Source of the DNA: Variovorax paradoxus | GTDB taxonomy: Bacteria; Pseudomonadota; Gammaproteobacteria; Burkholderiales; Burkholderiaceae_C | Direction: 5' to 3' | Assembly: GCF_030815975.1 (NCBI RefSeq) | Contig: NZ_JAUSXL010000002.1 | Location: 1 to 64,000, forward strand | DNA length: 64,000 nucleotides | Shown here: positions 42,503-50,571 of the stretch, one piece after another | Position numbering within the stretch: the first letter of the stretch is position 1 | Layout of the letters: every line of letters starts with the position of its first letter | The notes under the pieces: model-generated | Databases searched by the model: none | What the model was told of the DNA's origin: nothing | The model's input: only the letters and a program-made list of their open reading frames with translations | Translations under genes and position numbers: made by a program

Positions 42503-43666
42503 ATGGCTACACAACGACTCGGAATCATCATGCACGGCGTCACCGGCCGCATGGGCATGAACCAGCATTTGATCCGCTCCATCTGCGCGATCCGCGCGCA
42601 AGGCGGCGTCACGCTGTCGAACGGCGACAAGGTGATGCCCGACCCGATCCTCATCGGCCGCAACGCCGAGAAGATGGAAGCACTCGCCAAGACGCACAAC
42701 ATCGCACGCTGGGGCACCGACCTCGACAAGGCCCTGGAGAACAGGGACGACACCATCTTCTTCGACGCCGGCACCACGCAGATGCGCCCCACGCTGCTGG
42801 CCAAGGCCATTCGCGCCGGCAAGCATGTGTACTGCGAGAAGCCGATCGCCACCAACCTGAACGAAGCGGTGGAGATCGCGCGCCTGGCCGAGGGCTCGGG
42901 GCTGAAGCACGGCGCCGTGCAGGACAAGCTCTTCCTGCCGGGCCTGCGCAAGCTCGACATGCTGCGCCGCGCGGGCTTCTTCGGCCGCATGCTCAGCGTG
43001 CGCCTGGAGTTCGGCTACTGGGTGTTCGAGGGCGACCTGCAGCCGATCCAGCGCCCGAGCTGGAACTACCGCAAGGAAGACGGCGGCGGCATGATCCTGG
43101 ACATGATGTGCCACTGGCGCTACGTGCTGGACAACTTGTTCGGCGAGGTCAAATCGGTGTCGTGCATTGGCGCCACCCACATCCCCACGCGCTGGGACGA
43201 AGCCGGCAAGCCGTACGAGGCCACGGCCGACGACGCGGCCTACGCGACCTGCGAACTCACCGGCCACAACGGCGAGCCGGTGATCGCACAGATCAACATG
43301 AGCTGGGCCACGCGCGTGCGCCGCGACGACCTCGTGACCTTCCACGTCGACGGCACCGACGGCTCGGCCGTGGCGGGCCTGTCGAGCTGCCGCGCCCAGT
43401 CGCGCGTGGCCACGCCGCGTCCGGTGTGGAACCCCGACGAGAAGCAGATGATGAATTTCTTCGACCAGTGGCAGGAGATTCCGGATTCGCAGGTCTACGA
43501 CAACGGCTTCAAGATCCAGTGGGAGCATTTCATTCGCCACGTGGTGGAGAACGAGCCCTACAGGTGGACCTTGCCCGAAGGCGCCAAAGGCGTGCAGCTG
43601 GTCGAGGCCGCGCTCGAGTCGTGGAAGGACCGCCGCTGGGTCGACGTGCCGGCGCTGAAGGTCTGA
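42503..43666 (+). CDS. Gfo/Idh/MocA-family oxidoreductase
   Basis: A 387-residue NAD(P)-dependent sugar or polyol dehydrogenase. The Rossmann motif 'GVTGRMGMNQHLIRSI' opens the protein and the family catalytic-lysine phrase 'GKHVYCEKPIATNLNEAVE' is near residue 117. 'GGGMILDMMCHWRYVLDNLFGEV' lies in the C-terminal alpha/beta domain. It oxidises a hydroxyl of a carbohydrate-like substrate. It lies 43 bases after the Bug gene and 10 bases before the DUF993 gene. Confidence 0.92.
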   Translation: MATQRLGIIMHGVTGRMGMNQHLIRSICAIRAQGGVTLSNGDKVMPDPILIGRNAEKMEALAKTHNIARWGTDLDKALENRDDTIFFDAGTTQMRPTLLAKAIRAGKHVYCEKPIATNLNEAVEIARLAEGSGLKHGAVQDKLFLPGLRKLDMLRRAGFFGRMLSVRLEFGYWVFEGDLQPIQRPSWNYRKEDGGGMILDMMCHWRYVLDNLFGEVKSVSCIGATHIPTRWDEAGKPYEATADDAAYATCELTGHNGEPVIAQINMSWATRVRRDDLVTFHVDGTDGSAVAGLSSCRAQSRVATPRPVWNPDEKQMMNFFDQWQEIPDSQVYDNGFKIQWEHFIRHVVENEPYRWTLPEGAKGVQLVEAALESWKDRRWVDVPALKV

Positions 43667-43676
43667 GGCAGGCACC

Positions 43677-44864
43677 ATGGCACTTTCGCTGACCCTTCCC
43701 ACCGCGAGCGGCTCGCTTGCGCCCTACGCCCTGCGCGGCACCGCGCCGGTGAAGCCCGATGCGGGCGTCAGGTTCAACCGCATCGCCTACTCGGCCGCGC
43801 ACGTGGTGGCCGACCCGCTGGCCGCGATCGATCCATGGCTGCAATCGGCGGTCGACTGGGACACCACCATCGCCTACCGCCGCCACCTGTTCTCGCTGGG
43901 CCTGGGCGTGGCCGAGGCGATGGACACGGCGCAGCGCGGCATGGGCCTGGACTGGCCGACCTCGCTGGAGCTGATCCGCCGCTCGCTCGATGCGGCCAAG
44001 GACGTGCCGGGCGCGCTGGTCGCTTCGGGCTGCGGCACGGACCACCTCAACATCGACGACGTGAAGAGCGTCGACGACGTGATCGGCGGCTATGAAGAGC
44101 AGATGGCCGCTATCGAGGCGCTCGGTGGCAAGCTGATCGTGATGGCGAGCCGGGCGTTGGCCCGCGTGGCGAGGAGCCCTGCCGACTACGAGCGGGTGTA
44201 CGACCGCATCCTGCGCCAGGCGAAGCAGCCCGTGGTGCTGCACTGGCTGGGCGACATGTTCGACCCGGCGCTCGCAGGCTACTGGGGCAGCAAGGATGCC
44301 GATGCGGCCATGGACACGGCGCTCGCCGTGATTGCCGCGCATCCGCACAAGGTGGATGGCATCAAGATCTCGCTGCTCGACAAGGACAAGGAGATCGCGA
44401 TGCGCCGCCGCCTGCCGCCCGGCGTTCGCATGTACACCGGCGACGACTTCAACTATGCCGAGCTGATTGCCGGCGACGGATTCGGCAGCGAGCCGACGCA
44501 CGGCAAGAGCGATGCGCTGCTCGGCATCTTCGACGCCATCGCACCGGCAGCGAGCGCCGCGCTCGGTGCGCTGGCCCAGGGCCAGACCGAGAAGTTCCAC
44601 GCGATCCTCGGCCCGACGGTGCCGCTGTCGCGCCACATCTTTGCGGCGCCCACGCGCTTCTACAAGACCGGCGTGGTGTTCATGGCCTGGCTCAACGGCC
44701 ACCAGAAGCACTTCACGATGGTCGGCGGCCAGCAGAGCACGCGCTCGCTGCAGCACTTTGCCGAGCTGTTCCGGCTGGCCGACGCGGCCAACCTGCTGGA
44801 GCAGCCCGAACTGGCTGTGCGGCGCATGAAGACGCTGCTTGCGCTGCACGGCGTCGAGGGTTGA
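43677..44864 (+). CDS. DUF993 protein (DHDPS/aldolase-like TIM barrel)
   Basis: A 395-residue DUF993 protein, a family described as distantly related to dihydrodipicolinate synthase/class I aldolases. Recognisable phrases are 'RFNRIAYSAAHVVADPL', 'VDWDTTIAYRRHLFSLGLGVAEAMDTAQRG', 'SGCGTDHLN' and 'VDGIKISLLDKDKE', with the lysine in the last as a possible Schiff-base residue. It has no established reaction. It is always found, as here, with a Gfo/Idh/MocA enzyme and a TIM-barrel isomerase, to my knowledge. The next start overlaps its stop. Confidence 0.88.
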   Translation: MALSLTLPTASGSLAPYALRGTAPVKPDAGVRFNRIAYSAAHVVADPLAAIDPWLQSAVDWDTTIAYRRHLFSLGLGVAEAMDTAQRGMGLDWPTSLELIRRSLDAAKDVPGALVASGCGTDHLNIDDVKSVDDVIGGYEEQMAAIEALGGKLIVMASRALARVARSPADYERVYDRILRQAKQPVVLHWLGDMFDPALAGYWGSKDADAAMDTALAVIAAHPHKVDGIKISLLDKDKEIAMRRRLPPGVRMYTGDDFNYAELIAGDGFGSEPTHGKSDALLGIFDAIAPAASAALGALAQGQTEKFHAILGPTVPLSRHIFAAPTRFYKTGVVFMAWLNGHQKHFTMVGGQQSTRSLQHFAELFRLADAANLLEQPELAVRRMKTLLALHGVEG

Positions 44865-44872
44865 TCGACCCT

Positions 44873-45751
44873 ATGCGCGACTTCTCGCAGAACCATGGCT
44901 GGCTGTCGATCAACACGGCGACCATCCGCAAGCAATCGGGCACCGAGGTGCCGCTGGACCGCATCATCGACCAGTGCGCCGAACGCGGCATCCGCGCGAT
45001 CAGCCCCTGGCGCGACCAGGTGGCGGCCGTCGGGCTCGACAAGGTCGCCCGTCAGCTGAAGGCGCATGGCATGGGCCTCTCGGGCTACTGCCGCGGCGGC
45101 TTCTTTCCGGCAGCCGATGCGGTGGGCCTGAAAGCCGCGCTCGACGACAACCGCCGCGCCATCGACGAAGCCAAGACGCTGAACGCGCCCTGCCTCGTGC
45201 TGGTGGTCGGCGCGCTGCCCGGCGCGCTCGACGGCAAGGTCGCCTACAAGGACATCGGCCGCGCACGCGGCGAGGTGCGCGACGGCATCGCCGCATCGCT
45301 CGAATATGCGCGCGAAGTCGGCATGCCGTTCGCCATCGAGCCCTTGCACCCGATGCAGGCCGCGGACCGTGCCTGCATCAACACGCTCGAACACGCGCTT
45401 GACATCTGCGACGAGCTCGACGCGGGCAAGAGCGGCATGCTGGGCGTGGCGTTGGACATCTATCACGTCTGGTGGGATCCGAAGCTGCAGCAGCAGATCG
45501 CACGTGCGGGGCGCGAGCGCCTGCTGGCGTACCACGTCTGCGACTGGCTCACGCCCACGCGCGACCTGCTGAGCGATCGGGGGATGATGGGCGATGGCGT
45601 GGTCGAACTGAAGAAGATCCGCGGCTGGGTCGAGGACGCGGGCTTCGCGGGGTTCAGCGAGGTCGAGATCTTCTCGAATCTCGATTGGTGGCGGCGGCCT
45701 GGCAGCGAAACACTCGACGTATGTATTGAGCGGCACAAGCAAGCCGTCTAG
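44873..45751 (+). CDS. Xylose-isomerase-like TIM-barrel sugar isomerase/epimerase
   Basis: A protein of about 292 residues from ATG 44873 (MRDFSQNHGWLSINTATIR); a TTG at 44861 overlaps the DUF993 stop and is the alternative start. The AP-endonuclease-2/xylose-isomerase barrel shows metal-ligand phrases 'FAIEPLHPMQAADRACINTL', 'VALDIYHVWWDP', 'YHVCDW' and 'FSEVEIFSN'. It probably isomerises, epimerises or decarboxylates a keto-sugar acid made by the dehydrogenase. It is the last gene of the operon; repeats follow. Confidence 0.9.
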   Translation: MRDFSQNHGWLSINTATIRKQSGTEVPLDRIIDQCAERGIRAISPWRDQVAAVGLDKVARQLKAHGMGLSGYCRGGFFPAADAVGLKAALDDNRRAIDEAKTLNAPCLVLVVGALPGALDGKVAYKDIGRARGEVRDGIAASLEYAREVGMPFAIEPLHPMQAADRACINTLEHALDICDELDAGKSGMLGVALDIYHVWWDPKLQQQIARAGRERLLAYHVCDWLTPTRDLLSDRGMMGDGVVELKKIRGWVEDAGFAGFSEVEIFSNLDWWRRPGSETLDVCIERHKQAV

Positions 45752-45782
45752 CTTCATTATGCGGACGGAGTATTGGGGGCGC

Positions 45783-45876
45783 GTGCACAGGACACCGGGT
45801 GCTCCCCTCCGCGAATGTCCCCCGGCTTCGCCTCCTCCTTGATTTCGCTGCGGGGAGCACCCGATGCCCTGTGCAC
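45783..45876. repeat. Palindromic repeat element 1 (94 bp)
   Basis: Bounded by GTGCACAG (45783-45790) and CTGTGCAC (45869-45876) with an inner pair GGGTGCTCCCC (45797-45807)/GGGGAGCACCC (45852-45862). The core runs from CCGCGAATGTCC to CTTGATTTCGCTGCG and is shared, inverted, with element 2. Confidence 0.8.
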
Positions 45877-45923
45877 CTGGACACACGGCCGGTGTACCGC
45901 TGATCAACGACCGCTCTGTCCAA

Positions 45924-46019
45924 CGATCCCGCTGATGGGGTGCCTTGCGCAGCGAAATCAAGGGGGAGGCCGCAGGCCGGAGGACATTCGCGGAGCAAGG
46001 TACCCCGTCGGCGGGATCG
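45924..46019. repeat. Palindromic repeat element 2 (96 bp), inverted relative to element 1
   Basis: Imperfect terminal inverted repeats (CGATCCCGC...GGGGTGCCTTGC and its mirror with compensating changes) flank the core CGCAGCGAAATCAAG...GGACATTCGCGG, the reverse complement of the element 1 core. Confidence 0.8.
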
Positions 46020-46020
46020 C

Positions 46021-46068
46021 GCCCTGAACAGCAGCACCCTGAACAGCAGCACCCTGAACAGCAGCGCC
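46021..46068 (+). repeat. Three tandem copies of a 15-bp unit
   Basis: CCCTGAACAGCAGCA occurs three times in a row (the last copy degenerate at its end), just before the YcaQ-like gene. Fifteen bases is a multiple of three, but no gene covers them. Confidence 0.85.
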
Positions 46069-46101
46069 CCGAACAAGGCCACCTGTGCTGCAATTCGCCC
46101 C

Positions 46102-47193
46102 ATGGCTCCCCCGACCCTCGACGACCTGCGCCGTTATGCAATTGCGCGCACCCTCTTCAAGCCGACGACGCTTCCCGGCGCGATCCGCCAGCTCGGATTC
46201 GTGCAGGCCGACCCGATCCGCGCCCCGGCGCGCGCGCAAGATCTGACCTTGCGCCATCGCGTGAAGGACTACCGCGCCGGCGATCTCGAGAGCCGCTATA
46301 CCCGCCTTGCCATCGAGGAAGACTGCCTCGTCAACTACGGTTTCCTGCCGCGCGAGCACCTGGCGCTGATGCATCCGCGCGAAGCCAGGCGCCCATGGGA
46401 CGCCGACACGCGGCGCAAGGCGGCCGACGTGCTGGCCTACGTGCGCGAGCACGGCCCGGTGCATCCGCGCCAGGTGGAGCAGCACTTCGCGCACGGCAGC
46501 GTCAAGAACTACTGGGGCGGCTCGAGCAACGCGACCACGCACCTGCTCGACGGCCTGCACTACCGCGGCATGCTGCGCGTGGTGCGGCGCGACAGCGGCA
46601 CGCGCGTCTACGAAGCCGTGACGCATCAGCCCGCCGACGACAGCCCTGCCGGCCGCGCGCAACGCGCCGCCGCGCTGATCGACCTGGTCGTGCGCAAGTA
46701 CGCGCCGCTGCCGACCGCGAGCCTGACGTACCTCGTGCGGCTGCTCGGCTACGGCGCGCCGCATCTCTCGGCGCAGACGCAGGCCGCGCTGCGCCTCGCA
46801 CGCGAAGAACTCGCGAGCTGCCGCATCGACGGCACCACCTGGTACTGGCCCGGCGATGAAAACCCGGCCTCGCGCCGCCATGCGCCCGACGATGAAGTTC
46901 GCCTGCTCGCGCCCTTCGACCCCGTGGTGTGGGACCGCCGCCGCTTCGAGCTGCTGTGGGGCTGGACATACAAGTTCGAGGCCTACACGCCGGCGCCGAA
47001 GCGGCAATTCGGCTACTACGCGCTGCCTCTGCTCTGGCACGACCGCGTGATCGGCTGGGCCAACGTCACCGCGCCCGAAGGCCGGGTGCAGCCCGCGTTC
47101 GGCTACATCGACCGCAAGCCGCACGATGCGGCGTTCCGTTCGGCGCTCGACGACGAGCTGCAGCGCATGACGCAGTTCCTCGCAAAGCGCTGA
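46102..47193 (+). CDS. YcaQ/AlkX-like DNA glycosylase (HTH_42 winged-helix protein)
   Basis: A 363-residue winged-helix protein of the YcaQ/DUF1006 family. It begins 'LDDLRRYAIARTLFKPTTLPGAIRQLGFVQADPIRAPARAQDLTLRHRV', including the Q-x-D motif (QAD) that carries out glycosylase chemistry in this family. Further signals are 'HYRGMLRVVRRDSGTRVYE', 'LLAPFDPVVWDRRRFELLWGWTYKFEAYTP' and 'RQFGYYALPLLWHDRVIGW'. E. coli YcaQ unhooks DNA interstrand crosslinks and other bulky alkyl adducts. ATG 46102 is the start; frames running through the upstream repeats are not used. Confidence 0.9.
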   Translation: MAPPTLDDLRRYAIARTLFKPTTLPGAIRQLGFVQADPIRAPARAQDLTLRHRVKDYRAGDLESRYTRLAIEEDCLVNYGFLPREHLALMHPREARRPWDADTRRKAADVLAYVREHGPVHPRQVEQHFAHGSVKNYWGGSSNATTHLLDGLHYRGMLRVVRRDSGTRVYEAVTHQPADDSPAGRAQRAAALIDLVVRKYAPLPTASLTYLVRLLGYGAPHLSAQTQAALRLAREELASCRIDGTTWYWPGDENPASRRHAPDDEVRLLAPFDPVVWDRRRFELLWGWTYKFEAYTPAPKRQFGYYALPLLWHDRVIGWANVTAPEGRVQPAFGYIDRKPHDAAFRSALDDELQRMTQFLAKR

Positions 47194-47310
47194 GCCGCAT
47201 TCCGCGCGCAACGAAAATCCCCGCGCCGCCGAAGGTCTGGCGCGCGGGCGACAACCTCTGCCGCCGGCCGCTTCTAGAATCGCGTCGTCGTCCGGCATGC
47301 CGGGCGGCAA

Positions 47311-47475
47311 GCGTTCTCAGGGCGGGGCGAAACTCCCCACCGGCGGTAATGGCGGCTTCTTCGAAAGTGAGGCCGCACGAGCCCGCGAGCGCCCGCGGCC
47401 TGCAACAGGCTGCGGGGTCAGCAGATTTCGGTGCAATTCCGAAGCCGACGGTCACAGTCCGGATGAAAGAGAGCG
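47311..47475 (+). promoter_or_regulatory. FMN riboswitch (RFN element)
   Basis: The conserved core is present: GTTCTCAGGGCGGGG, CCCCACCGGCGGTAA, a variable arm, then GCCCGCGAGCG, GGTCAGCAGAT, CCGACGGTCACAGTCCGGATG and GAAAGAGAGC. It senses FMN and lies about 100 bases before the lumazine synthase gene, which it should repress when flavin is plentiful. Confidence 0.96.
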
Positions 47476-47577
47476 CGAAAATGCGGGCCGGCCCGCGCGC
47501 TTTGTTATTGGAGCGCGCAGTCTGCCCTGCGGTTTCGTGCGCCCTGATTCAGGAAACCTGCTTTCAAGAGGCACACC

Positions 47578-48093
47578 ATGAGTCAGATCAACGACCTTCC
47601 TCTCTCCGCCGTCAACGCGCCGGGCAACCCGCGCGGCGAGCGCATCGCCTTTGTCGAGGCGCAATGGCATTCCGACATCGTCCACCAGGCGCGCGATGCC
47701 TTCCTTGCAGAAATGGAACGGCTCGGCGTGGCACGCGAGCTGATCGACGTCTTCGACGTACCCGGCGCCTTCGAGATTCCGCTGCATGCCAAGCGGCTCG
47801 CCAACTCGGGCAAGTACGCGGCCATCGTGGGCTGCGCGCTGGTGGTGGACGGCGGCATCTACCGCCACGAGTTCGTGGCCGGCACCGTGGTCAGCACGCT
47901 GATGTCGCTGCAGCTCGAGACGGACGTGCCGATTTTTTCGGCCGTGCTCACGCCGCACCACTTCCACGAGCACGTGGAGCACCGCAAGTACTTCCACCGC
48001 CATTTCGCCGTCAAGGGCACCGAGGTGGCCGAGGCCTGCTTCAGGACGCTCGAAGGCCTGAAGAAGGTCGACGCGCTGCTGGCCGCCGCGTGA
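47578..48093 (+). CDS. ribH2: 6,7-dimethyl-8-ribityllumazine synthase, type II (RibH2-like)
   Basis: A 171-residue lumazine synthase. The N-terminus is followed by 'RIAFVEAQWHSDIVHQARDAFLAEM', substrate-binding 'FDVPGAFEIPLHAKRLA' and the histidine-rich 'TPHHFHEHVEHRKYFHRHF'. The latter pattern is that of the decameric type II enzymes (Brucella/Mesorhizobium RibH2) rather than the icosahedral form. It condenses the uracil precursor with butanone phosphate in riboflavin synthesis. Direct control by the FMN riboswitch upstream is evident from position. Confidence 0.92.
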   Translation: MSQINDLPLSAVNAPGNPRGERIAFVEAQWHSDIVHQARDAFLAEMERLGVARELIDVFDVPGAFEIPLHAKRLANSGKYAAIVGCALVVDGGIYRHEFVAGTVVSTLMSLQLETDVPIFSAVLTPHHFHEHVEHRKYFHRHFAVKGTEVAEACFRTLEGLKKVDALLAAA

Positions 48094-48125
48094 CAACCGG
48101 CACGCTGCTGCAGTAATCTGGGCGG

Positions 48126-48812
48126 ATGGCTTCTTCATCCGCTTCCTCGAACGACCACTACACCCTCTATGGCGCGCCCGGCTCGGGCGCCACGCCCGTC
48201 CATGCCGCACTGACGCTGATCGGCGCGCAGGTCGACGTGGTCGACGTCTCGCCCTGGGAGGGCGACTCCGAGCGCGAGCGCATGTCTGCCGTCAACCCGA
48301 TGCAGCAGGTGCCCGCGCTCGTGCTGCCTTCGGGCGAGGTGATGACCGAGAGCGCGGCCATCCTGATCTGGCTCGGCGACCGCTATCCGGAGGCCAGCCT
48401 CTGCCCCGCGCCGGACGATCCGCTGCGCGCGCGCTACCTGCGCTGGATGGTCTACCTGTCGGCGGCCATCTATTCGCTCTACTGGGTGCGCGACGACCCC
48501 ACGCGCCTCACGCCCGACCCTGCTGCGCAGGCCGTGATGCTCGAGCGCACGGCCGAGCGCATTGCGCACTGCTGGCACCTGATGGACACGCAGATTGACG
48601 AACCCGCGCCCTACCTGCTCGGCGAGAAGATCAGCATGCTCGACCTCTACGTGACCGTGATGTCGCGCTGGACGCCGCAGCGCAGGCGCTTCTACCGCGT
48701 GGCACCGCGCATGGCACGGGTGGTGCGGCGCGTGGATGCCGATCCGCGGCTGGCCGACTTCTGGGCGGCGCGCTTTCCCTTCACGATGGACCAGGAAGCA
48801 CAGAAAGACTGA
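48126..48812 (+). CDS. Glutathione S-transferase family protein
   Basis: A 228-residue GST. N-terminal thioredoxin-like fold: 'YTLYGAPGSGATPVHAALTLIGAQVDVVDVSPWEG' and the glutathione-binding 'NPMQQVPALVLPSGEVMTESAAILIWLGDRYP'. The C-terminal helical domain has 'PYLLGEKISMLDLYVTVMSRW'. A serine rather than tyrosine near residue 20 suggests a beta/zeta-like class. Substrate unknown. It starts 32 bases after ribH2. Confidence 0.92.
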   Translation: MASSSASSNDHYTLYGAPGSGATPVHAALTLIGAQVDVVDVSPWEGDSERERMSAVNPMQQVPALVLPSGEVMTESAAILIWLGDRYPEASLCPAPDDPLRARYLRWMVYLSAAIYSLYWVRDDPTRLTPDPAAQAVMLERTAERIAHCWHLMDTQIDEPAPYLLGEKISMLDLYVTVMSRWTPQRRRFYRVAPRMARVVRRVDADPRLADFWAARFPFTMDQEAQKD

Positions 48813-48822
48813 CGACGACACC

Positions 48823-49206
48823 ATGGCCGCACGCACCCCGACCACCGACTACCCGATGACCATCTTCCACAAGCCCAACTGCAGCACTTCGCGCAACGTG
48901 CTGGGTCTGATCCGCGAGAGCGGCGTGGAGCCCGAGATCGTGCTGTACCTGGAGACGCCACCCTCGAAGAAGAAGCTGCGCGAGCTGGCCAAGGCCATGG
49001 GCATCGGCGCGCGCGACCTGCTGCGCACCAAGGAGGCACCCTACGAAGAGCTGGGGCTGGCCGACCCGAAGTGGAGCGACGACCAGCTGCTCGACTTCAT
49101 CGTTTCGAACCCGATCCTGCTGCAGCGCCCGATCGTCGTTTCCCCGCGCGGCACGCTGATGTGCCGGCCGTGGGAGCGCGTGCGCGAGATCCTGCCCGCG
49201 GCATAG
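48823..49206 (+). CDS. ArsC-family (glutaredoxin-coupled) arsenate reductase
   Basis: A 127-residue ArsC-like protein starting at 48823. The active-site cysteine is in 'HKPNCSTSRNVLGLI' and later arginines occur in 'LQRPIVVSPRGTLMCRPWERV', as in E. coli-type ArsC; 'LLRTKEAPYEELGL' is conserved. No arsB, arsR or acr genes are near, so a general thiol-transfer role as in YffB/ArsC-like proteins is possible. Confidence 0.88.
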   Translation: MAARTPTTDYPMTIFHKPNCSTSRNVLGLIRESGVEPEIVLYLETPPSKKKLRELAKAMGIGARDLLRTKEAPYEELGLADPKWSDDQLLDFIVSNPILLQRPIVVSPRGTLMCRPWERVREILPAA

Positions 49207-49229
49207 CGGGAGGCCGCCTTCTCCAGCCC

Positions 49230-50483
49230 TCAGGCCGACGCCGGCATCAGCGCCGTACGGCGCACCCGCGTCACGTTGAAAGCGCTGGCAATCAGCACGC
49301 CTTGCACCAGCGCAAGGCCGGCGATCACGCTCGTGTACTGGCCATGGTCCATCAACCGGCCGAACACCAGCGGCGCCAGGGCCTGGCCGATGTCGAGGCC
49401 CGCATACACCACGCCATAGACGCGCCCGGTCGCATTCGGCGGCGTCGAGCGCTTGACCAGCAGGTCGCGCGACGGCCCCGCAACGCCGGACACGAATCCC
49501 ATGGCGCCGAACAGCACCGGCACCATCACCGGCGGAAACTGCGCAAAGGCCAGCACCAGCGCCAGCGCGGCCGCCACCCCGAAGCCGATGCCCACGATGC
49601 GCTCGCAGCGCGATGGGTCCGAGGCCAGGAAACCGCCCGCCACCATGCCGGCCGCGCTCGCCACCATGTAGACCGTGAGGCACACCGCCACCAGCGCCAC
49701 CGGTACCGCGTGCAGGTGGCCCGCTGCCACCGGCGCGAAGGTCTGCACCACGCTGATCACGACGGCGTAGAAGAAAAAGAAGCCGAAGCACATCCACACG
49801 GCCGGGATGCGAAGAAAGTCGAACTCGCCGCCGATGGCTGCCGGCTCGCCGTGTCCGGTGGCCTTCTGCACGGTCTTCACGTCGAGCGCCAGCACGCTGC
49901 GGTAGGCCCAGAGCACCAGCAGCACCACGATGGCCACCGCACCGGCCGACGCCAGCGCCACGCGCCATGAAAAGGCCATGGCAATCGGCACCACGAAGGC
50001 CGGCGCCAGCGCCCAGCCCAGGCTGCCGGTGATGCCGTGCACGCTGTAGGCGTGGCCGAGCCGCGTCGGCGCCACCTTGCGGTTGAAGAGCGTGTAGTCG
50101 ACCGGGTGGAACACCCCGTTGCCGATGCCGCCCACCACCGCGCACAGCAGCAGCATCCAGTAGCTCTGGGCCAGCGCATAGCCGAAGGCCGCCAGGGCCA
50201 GCGCGCCCAGCCCCACGAACAGCACCGGCCGTGGGCCCAGCTTGTCGACGATGAAACCCGAGGCCGCCTGCACGATGCACGAGACCACGAAGAACACCGT
50301 GAGCACCGCGCCAAGCTCGGTGTAGCTCACGTCGAACGCGTCTTTGAGCCAGGGGAACAGCGGCGCCAGGATCAGCTGGCTGAAGTGGCTGATGGCATGG
50401 GCCAGGCCCACCAGGCCGATCAGTTGGGCATCGCTGCGCAAGCTGGTGGAAGGGGTGGCTGTAGTGGAGGAAGAGGAAGACAT
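49230..50483 (-). CDS. Major facilitator superfamily transporter
   Basis: A 417-residue 12-helix permease. MFS marks include 'GLAHAISHFSQLILAPLFPWLKDAF', the loop 'DKLGPRPVLFVG', 'GGIGNGVFHPVDYTLFNRKV', a shared AMP-like phrase of fosmidomycin-resistance/Fsr-like members, and 'GAMGFVSGVAGPSRDLLVKR'. Substrate unknown; its divergent partner is an AraC regulator. Confidence 0.9.
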   Translation of the reverse strand: MSSSSSTTATPSTSLRSDAQLIGLVGLAHAISHFSQLILAPLFPWLKDAFDVSYTELGAVLTVFFVVSCIVQAASGFIVDKLGPRPVLFVGLGALALAAFGYALAQSYWMLLLCAVVGGIGNGVFHPVDYTLFNRKVAPTRLGHAYSVHGITGSLGWALAPAFVVPIAMAFSWRVALASAGAVAIVVLLVLWAYRSVLALDVKTVQKATGHGEPAAIGGEFDFLRIPAVWMCFGFFFFYAVVISVVQTFAPVAAGHLHAVPVALVAVCLTVYMVASAAGMVAGGFLASDPSRCERIVGIGFGVAAALALVLAFAQFPPVMVPVLFGAMGFVSGVAGPSRDLLVKRSTPPNATGRVYGVVYAGLDIGQALAPLVFGRLMDHGQYTSVIAGLALVQGVLIASAFNVTRVRRTALMPASA

Positions 50484-50551
50484 GGATTGCTACAAAAAAC
50501 CGGGCAGGCACCGATGCTATGCGCGCGGGCCGCGGCAGAATGGCGATACAG

Positions 50552-50566
50552 CGACAACATTTGTCG
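50552..50566. promoter_or_regulatory. Inverted repeat CGACAA-N3-TTGTCG in the MFS/AraC divergent spacer
   Basis: Six-base perfect arms just before the AraC start. Candidate operator; assignment to this AraC protein is inference. Confidence 0.4.
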
Positions 50567-50571
50567 AAACT

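Noticed and set aside
45940..46101. N-terminal extension of the YcaQ-like gene through the repeats
   Set aside because: Translation is repeat-derived (QHPEQ/NSSTL patterns) and precedes the conserved start MAPPTLDDL.
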